From positions 7,863 to 31,016 of the IMG/VR virus record IMGVR_UViG_3300029448_000238: a stretch of DNA of 23,154 nucleotides, one strand, 5' to 3'. Shown in pieces: positions 1 through 6,699 of this stretch (the stretch's first letter is position 1; each line of letters opens with the position of its first letter). A model generated the notes under the pieces. That model was not told where the DNA came from. It saw nothing but the letters and a program-made list of their open reading frames with translations, and searched no databases. A program made the position numbers and the translations under genes. The stretch is from a virus.

Positions 1-894
1 TTCATAAAAGACAGAGGGGCTGCTCCAGCGGACGGTGACACCTTGGGCGTTATTAGGTGGGAAGGTGAGGACTCTACGCAGGCTGCAATTGCTTATGCTC
101 AAATATTTGGAAAAATAGCAGACACAACTGACGGTCAAGAGGGCGGTCATCTGGGATTTCAAATTGCATCTCATGATGGGGAGATGACGGTCGGCCTCGA
201 GCTTGTAGACGGAGATGCTGAAGATGAGATTGATGTAAACATTGGAAGTGGATCAGCGTCTTTAACTTCTATATCTGGTGATCTTACTGTTTCTAGAGAC
301 TTAACTGTTGGGGGCCATTCAGTAAACGACATAGACGTGGCTGGTGAGTTTGTAGATTCTGATGAACACTTAATGACATCAGCAGCTATTAACGATAGAT
401 TCGCCCCCATCAGTACAACTTTTCTTCAAGTTTATAGTCAAGGTTTTTTTGACGATATAGCTACAACTAAACACTATTTGCCTTTTAAGGACATAAATGA
501 GCAAACCACACTTTACCAAGAAGAAGCTGCATTTCTTATGCCTTTTGACGGTAGAGTTAAGTCTGTTTCCTTAAAAACAACTAGTTTGACAGCAGATGGA
601 AACTTTACTGTAGGCATAAACACTATACCTACAGGATCTAATGTTTTTAGCGGGTCTAATTGGACGGAGCAAGAAAATGAGGTTCTTGCAGCAACTTCTA
701 CTGATGACAACCACACATTTCATTTTGTGTTTGACAACGCTAAACATTTTGATGCTGGAGACTCTTGCACCATTAGTCTTCAGGCTTCTGCAGACATAAC
801 AGGCAATGGGTATTGGCACGTAACTACAGTTGTAGAGTTCGACACTGCAAATGACTTAGGATCATCGAGCACTGAGCATGACTCAACTCCATAA
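1..894 (+). CDS. Tail-fibre-like virion protein, C-terminal part (5' end outside window)
   Basis: The frame is open from the first base and ends at TAA 892-894, so this is a fragment of at least 297 residues; an internal TTG at 43 is not a convincing start. The first 65 or so residues have the pattern DGDTLGVIRWEG, then D-S-T, then Y-A-Q-I, then ATDGQEGG-like spacing, which is common in the repeated stems of phage tail fibres and other host-facing virion proteins (family recollection). Residues near 80-105 hold short valine/threonine repeats (LTVSRDLTVGG), as in beta-helical or trimeric fibre stems. The last 130 residues are beta-rich and aromatic and could be a jelly-roll-like tip. It is followed after 24 bases by a promoter and a new transcription unit. 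The exact role is unknown; fibre or decoration protein is the best guess. Confidence 0.6.
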   Translation, partial: FIKDRGAAPADGDTLGVIRWEGEDSTQAAIAYAQIFGKIADTTDGQEGGHLGFQIASHDGEMTVGLELVDGDAEDEIDVNIGSGSASLTSISGDLTVSRDLTVGGHSVNDIDVAGEFVDSDEHLMTSAAINDRFAPISTTFLQVYSQGFFDDIATTKHYLPFKDINEQTTLYQEEAAFLMPFDGRVKSVSLKTTSLTADGNFTVGINTIPTGSNVFSGSNWTEQENEVLAATSTDDNHTFHFVFDNAKHFDAGDSCTISLQASADITGNGYWHVTTVVEFDTANDLGSSSTEHDSTP

Positions 895-906
895 TGTTGT
901 TCTGAT

Positions 907-915
907 TATATTTGC
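907..915 (+). promoter_or_regulatory. Promoter -7 box TATATTTGC ahead of the basic-protein genes
   Basis: TATATTTG matches the Bacteroidetes -7 element TAnnTTTG. No good TTTG -33 element is seen at the usual distance upstream. The box ends 3 bases before the ATG at 919, so the expected transcription start falls at about 918 and the mRNA would be leaderless or nearly so. The same 9-mer occurs in the intergenic gaps at 1909, 6676 and 8925. Confidence 0.7.
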
Positions 916-918
916 ATT

Positions 919-1212
919 ATGGCATTGAGCGCAAGCGATAAAAAGAAACTAAAGAGGTACGGTCTTTCTGGCTTAAGTAAGCCTAAGAGGTCTGCATCTG
1001 GAAAGAAGTCTCATATCGTAGCTGTACGTGTAAACGGAAAGATTAAGATTATTAGGTTTGGAGAGAAAGGCGCTAGTACTGCAGGTAAGCCCAAGGCTGG
1101 GGAGTCTGCAAAGATGAAGGCCAAAAGAAAGTCTTTTAAGTCTCGTCACAGGAAGAACATCGCCAAAGGACCTAGCAGTGCTGCGTACTGGGCAAACAAA
1201 GTAAAGTGGTGA
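919..1212 (+). CDS. Small basic phage protein (97 residues) with SFKSRH...YW motif
   Basis: This protein has 29 lysines and arginines in 97 residues and only three acidic residues, so it is strongly basic. The C-terminal half has the order RKSFKSRH, NIAKG, AAYWANKVKW. I recognise this arrangement (S-F-x-x-R-H, then Y-W, then a terminal W) from small uncharacterised proteins encoded in the structural regions of many marine tailed phages; their function is not known to me. The ATG lies 3 bases after the promoter box, and there is no Shine-Dalgarno. It ends at TGA 1210-1212 and overlaps the next gene, so translation is probably coupled. Binding of DNA or of the acidic interior of the head is a reasonable inference but is not shown. 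Confidence 0.7.
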   Translation: MALSASDKKKLKRYGLSGLSKPKRSASGKKSHIVAVRVNGKIKIIRFGEKGASTAGKPKAGESAKMKAKRKSFKSRHRKNIAKGPSSAAYWANKVKW

Positions 1213-1475
1213 GTTACGGATCTGCAAATAGATATTCTCCAGCGTCTAGAGGTAACTCTAGCGCTCCAAGACGCGCAAGCAACAGAAGTATGAATACTGT
1301 AAAAACAAACAAAGGCGGCAAGCTCAGAGTGTCATCTAAGACGCAACTTGTTGACCCGCCAAAAGGATTTCACTGGATGCTAGAAGGCGGAAGGTACTTT
1401 CTTATGAGAGGGGAATTTAAATCTCATCCAGGAGCAGTAAGAAAAGCAAAGTTTAAGCTTGCCGACCATGGCTAA
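1206..1475 (+). CDS. Small basic phage protein (89 residues), function unknown
   Basis: The start is GTG, either at 1206 or at the directly following GTG at 1209, where GTGA overlaps the upstream stop; no better ATG exists before residue 28. The N-terminal 45 residues are low-complexity, rich in serine, arginine and asparagine, and probably disordered. The C-terminal part is ordered: PPKGFHWMLEGGRYFLMRGEF, then HPGAV, then a lysine-rich end. The glycine-histidine-tryptophan-methionine and HPGA elements look like a conserved small fold and I have the impression of similar short proteins in other marine phages, but I cannot name a family. It is the second of four overlapping genes for basic proteins. 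Confidence 0.6.
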   Translation: MVSYGSANRYSPASRGNSSAPRRASNRSMNTVKTNKGGKLRVSSKTQLVDPPKGFHWMLEGGRYFLMRGEFKSHPGAVRKAKFKLADHG

Positions 1476-1659
1476 GAAGTTCAACGCGAAATACACGCGG
1501 GGCAGCTCTAACGTTGGAGAAAGAAAAAAGCTTATGGCTGAGATTTCTGCCATATACAAAAAGTATCGTGGAACTAAAGGCAAAAGAAAAAAGAAAGGAT
1601 TCCCACCAGCCGTAGCCGCCAGACTCAAGAAGCTTATGGCAAGAAGAGATAAGATATGA
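1468..1659 (+). CDS. Small basic phage protein (63 residues), function unknown
   Basis: The ATG at 1468 is preferred over an in-frame TTG at 1459 because it gives an 8-base overlap (ATGGCTAA) with the upstream stop, the same junction seen later at 20690. The product begins MAKKFNAKYTRGSS and contains a central and a C-terminal lysine/arginine-rich helix-like stretch (KKYRGTKGKRKKKG and LKKLMARRDKI). There is no recognisable catalytic motif. The helices ERKKLMAEISAIYKKY and AVAARLKKLMARR could form a small helical hairpin. It is the third gene of the basic cluster and ends in an ATGA overlap with the next gene. Confidence 0.6.
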   Translation: MAKKFNAKYTRGSSNVGERKKLMAEISAIYKKYRGTKGKRKKKGFPPAVAARLKKLMARRDKI

Positions 1660-1901
1660 TAATTCTAAAGAAGGGCGGAAAGGTCAAAAAGAAAAAGAAG
1701 AAAAAGAAGGGGGGTGGTATGGCTAACCTTTCTGCAGCGCAGAAAGAAGTATACCGCAGAGGCCTTGCTGCATATATGAGTTCTGGGAACAGGCCAAAGG
1801 TATCTCAGCATGCTTGGGCTATGGCTCGTGTAAAGTCTGCATTTGGAAAGCGCGAAGCCGCTAAGATCCGTGCTGGCAAGGGCAAGAAAAAAAAGAAATA
1901 A
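1656..1901 (+). CDS. Lysine-rich small phage protein (81 residues)
   Basis: The ATG at 1656 overlaps the preceding TGA (ATGA), which supports coupled translation. The N-terminus holds a run of eight lysines (residues 11-18) between glycines, and the C-terminus ends in another lysine block. The middle, from an internal methionine at residue 22 (base 1719), reads MANLSAAQKEVYRRGLAAY and then NRPKVSQHAWAMARVKSAFG, a compact helical-looking core. An alternative start at 1719 would give a 60-residue product without the first lysine run; a purine-rich stretch lies before it. This core has the look of a small DNA- or nucleoprotein-binding domain, but I recognise no family. It closes the basic cluster. 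Confidence 0.6.
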   Translation: MIILKKGGKVKKKKKKKKGGGMANLSAAQKEVYRRGLAAYMSSGNRPKVSQHAWAMARVKSAFGKREAAKIRAGKGKKKKK

Positions 1902-1908
1902 TAATTAG

Positions 1909-1917
1909 TATATTTGC
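1909..1917 (+). promoter_or_regulatory. Promoter -7 box TATATTTGC ahead of the decoration/scaffold/capsid genes
   Basis: This is an exact copy of the 9-mer found at 907, 6676 and 8925, in the 34-base gap between two genes. It ends 18 bases before the ATG at 1936, leaving a predicted A-rich leader of about 15 bases. No -33 TTTG is visible; the upstream sequence is an A-tract from the previous gene. It probably drives 1936-5738, including the major capsid gene. Confidence 0.7.
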
Positions 1918-1935
1918 CCAAACAAACTAAACAAA

Positions 1936-2337
1936 ATGGCTACTACAACCGTATCTCTTACGATCTCTAGCGGAGACCTTACTGGAGACAATCTTTCTTT
2001 GAGTACATCAACTCAGCTTAAAAAAGGCGCAAGCGCTACTGGCCTGGACCAAACTACGGGCGTTGCTCGCAAGTTTTATGCTTCAGCTCAGGCTAATGAA
2101 ACTTTGATCTCTGCTGGGGATTACACTGCAGGAAAGGCTCACAAGGTTTACATCAAAAACACTTCAACCAGTAACTCTGAGTTTATTAAGGTTGAACTTG
2201 GAGGGTCTAACCTTTCTCTTGGCTTCCTCTACGGTGGTGACTTTATGTTCATTCCTTATGACGGTGAAAACGACATTGATATTGACACATCTGATGTCAA
2301 CATGACTGTTGAGTTCCTCGTTATTTACGAAGCATAA
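1936..2337 (+). CDS. Beta-rich virion protein (133 residues), probable decoration protein
   Basis: The start is the first ATG after the promoter, preceded by an A-rich leader without Shine-Dalgarno. The protein is rich in serine, threonine and glycine, begins TTVSLTISSGDL, and carries VYIKN followed by GGDFMFIPYDGENDI near the C-terminus. The same elements recur in the next gene, so the two are paralogues made by tandem duplication. No signal peptide or enzyme motif is seen. The size, the beta-rich composition and the place just upstream of scaffold and capsid genes fit a small head-decoration or minor structural protein; this role is inferred from context. It overlaps the next gene by one base (TAATG). 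Confidence 0.6.
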   Translation: MATTTVSLTISSGDLTGDNLSLSTSTQLKKGASATGLDQTTGVARKFYASAQANETLISAGDYTAGKAHKVYIKNTSTSNSEFIKVELGGSNLSLGFLYGGDFMFIPYDGENDIDIDTSDVNMTVEFLVIYEA

Positions 2338-2741
2338 TGGGTACAGTTAGAACAAGTCTAACTATCTCAACTACTGACGTCCTAGCGACAGCGGTAAGCA
2401 TCACAGCTGCCAAAAATTTTGCTGCTGACTCTGGTGTAATCCTTCGCGCTAAAGTTGCTGAAGTAAGCGGTGGTGGCAGTGGCCTCACTGTGTACAAAGC
2501 CAGCGACAAAACTACGTCCGCGTACTTGTATGTTAGAAATCTAAACCCTGAACTAGAAAACTACATCTACGTTTACAACGACACAGACTCTGATGCCGCT
2601 GTAGCTAAGATTGGTGGTGGAGAGTTCTGTTATATCCCCGTGCCAAACGATAAAACGTTTAAGGCTTACGGGACTCTTGTTAATCAAATCGTTGAGTACG
2701 CTGTCTTTGGCAATGACGACTCAGCTAATACTCTTGGATAA
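2337..2741 (+). CDS. Beta-rich virion protein (134 residues), paralogue of the preceding gene
   Basis: The protein begins MGTVRTSLTISTTDV and later shows LYVRN and GGGEFCYIPVPND, which line up with VYIKN and GGDFMFIPYDGEND of the upstream gene at about the same distances from the ends. The overall similarity is low but collinear, pointing to an old tandem duplication. It starts at an ATG that shares one base with the upstream TAA and ends the same way with the next gene (TAATG), so the three proteins are probably made by re-initiation in fixed ratio. The function is inferred to be head decoration or a minor structural role. Confidence 0.6.
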   Translation: MGTVRTSLTISTTDVLATAVSITAAKNFAADSGVILRAKVAEVSGGGSGLTVYKASDKTTSAYLYVRNLNPELENYIYVYNDTDSDAAVAKIGGGEFCYIPVPNDKTFKAYGTLVNQIVEYAVFGNDDSANTLG

Positions 2742-3103
2742 TGGCTAGTATTTCAAATCAAGGAGTGGCAAGTCAAGCGGCTTTTGGGCAGTTTGGTAGC
2801 ACATTCACAGTAGCTACAGACGTAACTGTTAAGCCTCCCGCTGGGATGGTTATTGTCGCTATTACGTTTCTAGGTGATACAACTCTCACTACTCTTACAG
2901 CCGAAAAGCAAGTAGACGGGGAAAACAAGGACTCGTCCTTTAACCACACAAACGAAGGCGCCGCTTTGGCAAGCGCTAATGGTGACCCCATTGTGGCCGC
3001 CACCATTTTCCCAAAAGGGTTGACTGTCTACGGAAGATGGACTGAAGTATTGGCAGCTTCTGTTACTACAAACACAGGGTACATCGTGTACTTCGCACCC
3101 TGA
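2741..3103 (+). CDS. Small virion-type protein (120 residues), function unknown
   Basis: The protein begins MASISNQGVASQAAFGQFG and continues with short beta-like stretches (FTVATDVTVKPPAG, VIVAITFLGD, IFPKGLTVYGRWTEV, GYIVYFAP). The pattern KPPAGxVIVAITFL followed by GxxxYGRWTxV resembles small structural proteins I have seen next to capsid genes in marine phages, though I cannot name the family. It is not an evident paralogue of the two preceding proteins but has similar size and composition. It shares one base with the upstream stop (TAATG) and is followed by a 25-base A/T-rich gap without a clear promoter. Confidence 0.55.
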   Translation: MASISNQGVASQAAFGQFGSTFTVATDVTVKPPAGMVIVAITFLGDTTLTTLTAEKQVDGENKDSSFNHTNEGAALASANGDPIVAATIFPKGLTVYGRWTEVLAASVTTNTGYIVYFAP

Positions 3104-3128
3104 TATAAAAATCAATAATTTAATTTAA

Positions 3129-4250
3129 ATGGATAATATTTCAAAGATTGAGATTGTAGACAGTGCTGAAGCTCTGCAACAGTCTATGCAGGCAGAGTCT
3201 GCTCCTGTTGAACAAGCAGCTGTTCAGGATAATGTTCCTCCAGCTGTACCTCAGCCAGAGCCTACAACAGAAAATCAACCACAGGTTTCAGAACCTGAGC
3301 AGACGATGGAGTCTACACCTTATGTAGATCCTGAGGCTGCACCTACACAACCACAAGAAACAACGGGGCCGCAATACAGCGACCAAGAAGTTGAATCAGC
3401 AGTTTTTACTTTTCTAAGCGAGCGGCTTGGAAGAGATGTAAACTCGATCGACGACTTAAATGCTCAAGCAGCTCCACAACAAGTTCTGGACGAACGTATT
3501 GAGGCTATCGCCAAGTTCGTTGAGGAGACAGGTAGAAAGCCTGAAGATTGGTTCGCTTATCAGTCGCTAAACCCATCCGAGATGGATGACGTTACGGCTG
3601 TTAGAATCAATATGGCTTCACAATACCCTAACCTCACGCAAGACGAAGTCAGTATGCTTATCCAGAGCAAATACAAGCTCGACTCTGATGTGTATTCAGA
3701 TGAAGAGGTTAAGATGTCTCAACTGCAGCTGAAGATTGACGGCTCCGAGGCGAAAGGCAAGATCGAAGATCTTCGTAGTTCGTACAAGGCTCCTGAGCAA
3801 AGAGAAGCGACAGGGCTTGAGGCAGAATCCTTTATTGACGCTGAGTGGATCAGCAAGATGGAACAGGAAGTGGATAGTCTTACAGGGTTGGAGTTCGACC
3901 TAGGTAACGACAAAACATTTACATTCTCTCTTGATGGCCAGTACAAGTCAGAGCTCAAGCAAAAAAATGCTCAACTAGAGCAATTCTTCGACCCCTACGT
4001 CCGCGACGACGGTAGCTGGGATTACGATACTTTGTCTTCGCACAGAGCCCTTATTGACAATGTAGATCAGATTCTATCTTCTGCATATAAGCAAGGCCTC
4101 AGTGATGGACAGCGTAACGTAGTCACTCAAGCAGCTAATGTATCTATGGATACACCTCAGACAGGAAATACGGGTCAAGAGCAATCTCCGCTTGTAGCTG
4201 GCCTAAAACAAATTATAGGTCAGTCAGGCAAAATGACTTTTAAAATCTAA
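3129..4250 (+). CDS. Probable capsid scaffolding protein (373 residues)
   Basis: The place directly before the major capsid gene, the acidic character, and the composition all fit a head scaffolding protein. Residues 10-85 are rich in proline, glutamine, glutamate and alanine and look disordered. From about residue 90 the protein is mainly helical: VESAVFTFLSERLGR, an acidic middle with FAYQSLNPSEMDD, then SWDYDTLSSHRALIDNVDQIL and YKQGLSDGQRN near the C-terminus. Scaffolds of many phages end in a short basic capsid-binding helix; here the last residues are GQSGKMTFKI. No protease motif is visible. The ATG follows an A/T-rich leader (AATTTAATTTAA), without Shine-Dalgarno. The sequence itself is not diagnostic, so the call rests on context. 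Confidence 0.7.
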   Translation: MDNISKIEIVDSAEALQQSMQAESAPVEQAAVQDNVPPAVPQPEPTTENQPQVSEPEQTMESTPYVDPEAAPTQPQETTGPQYSDQEVESAVFTFLSERLGRDVNSIDDLNAQAAPQQVLDERIEAIAKFVEETGRKPEDWFAYQSLNPSEMDDVTAVRINMASQYPNLTQDEVSMLIQSKYKLDSDVYSDEEVKMSQLQLKIDGSEAKGKIEDLRSSYKAPEQREATGLEAESFIDAEWISKMEQEVDSLTGLEFDLGNDKTFTFSLDGQYKSELKQKNAQLEQFFDPYVRDDGSWDYDTLSSHRALIDNVDQILSSAYKQGLSDGQRNVVTQAANVSMDTPQTGNTGQEQSPLVAGLKQIIGQSGKMTFKI

Positions 4251-4262
4251 AAACTAAAAATT

Positions 4263-5738
4263 ATGAGCTTAACAGCTGCTACTAGGGACGGAGCTCCCTT
4301 TGATATTCAAATCAACCCAGACAAATATGCTGCGGTTGGTGATTTGTTGAACGCTGCGGCGGCGTCCGCAACGGATGTTCATGGTAAGCCAGACGTGTCT
4401 GAACTGTTGGTGAAAACCTACGGCGACCAAGGCATCACTGGTTTCTTGAAGCTGACAGGTGCTGTCACTTCTGCTGGTTCTTCTGACCAGTTGGAATTTT
4501 ACGAAGAGGGCCGTCGTCACAAGACTTACGACTACACCTCTGGTGCCACTACTGCCTCTAACGCAATTAACGTTCCATCTGCTAACTTGACCCAGGGTAA
4601 TGGGCAGGGTGGTGAGGTTCCAAATGACGACACCAACGACATTTCAGATTTGGTTCCTGGTGACATCTTGATGGATTTGGCCTCTGGATGCCGTATGATC
4701 TACAAGGACTTTGGTTCTACTGCTGCCGATGACCACACTTTCATCCGTATGGATGGTGCAAACGCGGATGGTACAACTGATATGATTGTAGCAAGCGGTG
4801 GCACTTTGGCACACATCGGAAATGTGTACTCACAAGGTTCTAACCAGCCTACTGTCTTCACTCATCCAGAAGTTAAGCGTCGCATCAACACTTACGCTAT
4901 TACCAAGGATCGCTTCCAAGTGAATGGCTCACAAGCTACTAACGTAGGTTACATCAACGTTGGTAACGGCGACTACAGATGGTACATGCACGGTGAGGCA
5001 GAAGCTCGTAAGCGCTTCGAGGATCGCCGCGAAATGATCATGTTGTTTGGTGAGTTGAACGACCACGCGAACGCTAACACCTTGGCGGTTTCTACCACTG
5101 GGGCTAACGGTAAGTTTGCTGGTACTGAAGGATACGTCACGGCTCTCGAAGAGGGTGGTATCAAGTGGGCTGACAGCGCAGGTATTGACTCCTTGTCTGA
5201 CATTGACACCATTATCGCTGAGTTGGACGCCAACGGCGCTCCTTCTGAGTACGCTATGTACCTCGACAGAGATCAGTCTTTGAAGATTGATGATATGTTG
5301 GCTGCAGGTGTTGCTACACAGGTTACTGCTGGTCTCCCAGGTCAGTTTGGTGCCTTTGACAACAATGCTGACATGGCTGTTCAGTTGGGCTTTAAGAGCT
5401 TTACTCGCGGTGGCTACACCTTCCACAAGCACGACTTTAAGTTGCTGAATGATCCAACCTTGTTGGGTGCAGCTTCAGCTAACTACTACAAAGGCATCAT
5501 GTGCCCATTGACTACTGTTGCTGATGCACGCACTGGTGTTTCTGCTCCTGCATTGGAGATGAAGTACAAGGCCGCTAACGGTTACAGCAGAGAGATGGAG
5601 CACTGGGTAACTGGTGGCGGAATCATGGGTCACACCAACGGAGACAACGGTCAGGACGTTATGACGTTCCACTACCGTTCTGAGACTGCGTTGTTGACTC
5701 GTGCTCGTAACCAGCACGTCTTGATCACCAAGTCGTAA
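4263..5738 (+). CDS. Major capsid protein (491 residues)
   Basis: The size, the position after the scaffold-like gene, and the codon use point to the main head protein. Leucine is encoded mostly by TTG and arginine mostly by CGT or CGC, whereas neighbouring genes use CTT, CTA and AGA freely; such a shift is typical of a very highly expressed gene. The N-terminus (MSLTAATRDGAPFDI, then LLNAAAASATDVHGKPDVSELL) is helical and could be the N-arm; the middle has GEAEARKRFEDRREMIMLFGEL, a long helix compatible with the spine helix of the HK97 fold; the C-terminus has YRSETALLTRARNQHVLI. Assignment to HK97 is from family knowledge and not proven here. The gene is followed after 14 bases by a UUCG hairpin. 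Confidence 0.82.
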   Translation: MSLTAATRDGAPFDIQINPDKYAAVGDLLNAAAASATDVHGKPDVSELLVKTYGDQGITGFLKLTGAVTSAGSSDQLEFYEEGRRHKTYDYTSGATTASNAINVPSANLTQGNGQGGEVPNDDTNDISDLVPGDILMDLASGCRMIYKDFGSTAADDHTFIRMDGANADGTTDMIVASGGTLAHIGNVYSQGSNQPTVFTHPEVKRRINTYAITKDRFQVNGSQATNVGYINVGNGDYRWYMHGEAEARKRFEDRREMIMLFGELNDHANANTLAVSTTGANGKFAGTEGYVTALEEGGIKWADSAGIDSLSDIDTIIAELDANGAPSEYAMYLDRDQSLKIDDMLAAGVATQVTAGLPGQFGAFDNNADMAVQLGFKSFTRGGYTFHKHDFKLLNDPTLLGAASANYYKGIMCPLTTVADARTGVSAPALEMKYKAANGYSREMEHWVTGGGIMGHTNGDNGQDVMTFHYRSETALLTRARNQHVLITKS

Positions 5739-5752
5739 TAAACCTAAGTAAG

Positions 5753-5787
5753 GAGAGGGGGCTTCGGCCCCTTCTCTAAGCTTTTTA
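5753..5787 (+). terminator. UUCG-capped hairpin after the capsid gene
   Basis: Bases 5753-5762 (GAGAGGGGGC) pair with 5767-5776 (GCCCCTTCTC) around a TTCG tetraloop, with one G-T pair. A short T run follows only after TAAGC, so termination may be partial and the hairpin could also protect the capsid mRNA 3' end. No promoter box is seen between it and the next ATG at 5800. Confidence 0.75.
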
Positions 5788-5799
5788 AAAAGAAAAAAA

Positions 5800-6624
5800 A
5801 TGGCTATTTCAAAACATATTTTTCCTTTGGTCCTTGACGGGGCTCTTCAAGCTGTGTCTGCATCTGGTTCAAGCACAGCTTGGAACGGATTGACCAGCTA
5901 TGTGGAGGTTGACAGTTCAGGCGGGAATGAGACCATTACTCTTGCTAATGGTACTATTTCTGGAACTCTCGTCACGGTAATCAAAAAGGGTGCTACTAAC
6001 ACCATCACCGTAAACCCTGCTACTGACTTTGCTGCAGACCAGGCGTCTGTTGCTTTGACAGAGGACAATGAGATGTGTACGTTCTTCTGGAACAACACAA
6101 GCTGGAGAGTCTTTAATCAGGCTGAAGGCGGTCTCTTTAACGGAGGCACTGTTGGTAATGCTACTACATTTTCGTCAGGTGTTACACTTTCTTCATCGTT
6201 ATCTGTGGCTGCAGGTGCTTCATTTAGCGGCGATGTTACTCTTGGTAACGCGCAGGCTGATAAGGTTGAAATTACTGGTAAGCTGGTTCAGGGAAATATC
6301 ACCCAAACGGATATTGACACTCAGAATGGTACGATCTCTGCAGCAAACTTTTTGACTGGTGTGGTTGTTCATACATCTACAACTGGAGCTGGAAGCATCA
6401 CCTTTGACACTGCTGCAAACTTGATTTCTACTCTTGAGCTTGAAGCGGACGGTGAAGTTGCTAAGTGCATTTACATCAACGATGGAAACCAAAACGTGAC
6501 TTTGAATGGAGGCACTCCAACTGGTGTGACCTATGTAAACAATCCAACTATTGCTGCAGAAGGCGCTGCCACCTTGGTGGTCAGAAGAGCTGGATCATCT
6601 GCTGTTTCTGTTTACATTGTGTAA
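5800..6624 (+). CDS. Beta-rich fibre or decoration protein (274 residues)
   Basis: The N-terminal 105 residues form one unit: SGTLVTVIKKGATNTITVNPA followed by TFFWNNTSWRVF, a layout I associate with small beta-structured domains of phage fibres. Residues 110-155 carry short valine/serine/glycine repeats (GVTLSSSLSVAAGASFSGDVTLGN), typical of beta-helical stems. The C-terminal 100 residues contain VVHTSTTGAGSITFD, then YINDGNQNVTLNGG, then AATLVVRRAGSSAVSVYIV, another beta domain. Domain order and lack of enzyme motifs suggest a host-facing head fibre or decoration protein. The ATG sits in an A-rich stretch after the capsid hairpin, so expression is likely read-through from the capsid unit. 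A terminator follows. Confidence 0.6.
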   Translation: MAISKHIFPLVLDGALQAVSASGSSTAWNGLTSYVEVDSSGGNETITLANGTISGTLVTVIKKGATNTITVNPATDFAADQASVALTEDNEMCTFFWNNTSWRVFNQAEGGLFNGGTVGNATTFSSGVTLSSSLSVAAGASFSGDVTLGNAQADKVEITGKLVQGNITQTDIDTQNGTISAANFLTGVVVHTSTTGAGSITFDTAANLISTLELEADGEVAKCIYINDGNQNVTLNGGTPTGVTYVNNPTIAAEGAATLVVRRAGSSAVSVYIV

Positions 6625-6643
6625 TCACCTTACGAATCATGAG

Positions 6644-6673
6644 AAAGGCTCCTGCGGGGGCCTTTTTCTTTTT
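6644..6673 (+). terminator. Rho-independent terminator
   Basis: Bases 6644-6652 (AAAGGCTCC) pair with 6657-6665 (GGGGCCTTT) around a TGCG loop, with one T-G pair, and run into a T-rich tract at 6663-6673. The next promoter box begins only 3 bases later, at 6676. Confidence 0.85.
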
Positions 6674-6675
6674 AC

Positions 6676-6684
6676 TATATTTGC
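6676..6684 (+). promoter_or_regulatory. Promoter -7 box TATATTTGC ahead of the lectin-like fibre gene
   Basis: Exact copy of the TATATTTGC 9-mer, starting 3 bases after the T tract of a terminator. It ends 15 bases before the ATG at 6700. There is no -33 TTTG; that position is occupied by the terminator stem. Confidence 0.75.
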
Positions 6685-6699
6685 AATATCTTTAATGCA

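Noticed and set aside
1468-1475. ATGGCTAA overlap shared with the junction at 20690-20697
   Set aside because: The two copies are identical, but the sequence follows from an MA start overlapping a Gly-stop in the other frame; two cases are too few for a special signal.
4929-5432. A 167-codon open frame on the - strand opposite the capsid gene
   Set aside because: It lies wholly inside a gene with strong codon bias, has no promoter or plausible protein composition, and is best explained as a shadow of the capsid frame.
5781-5792. Perfect 12-base palindrome CTTTTTAAAAAG
   Set aside because: A/T-only arms of this length arise easily where a T tract meets an A-rich leader; no second copy was noticed, so an operator is not supported.
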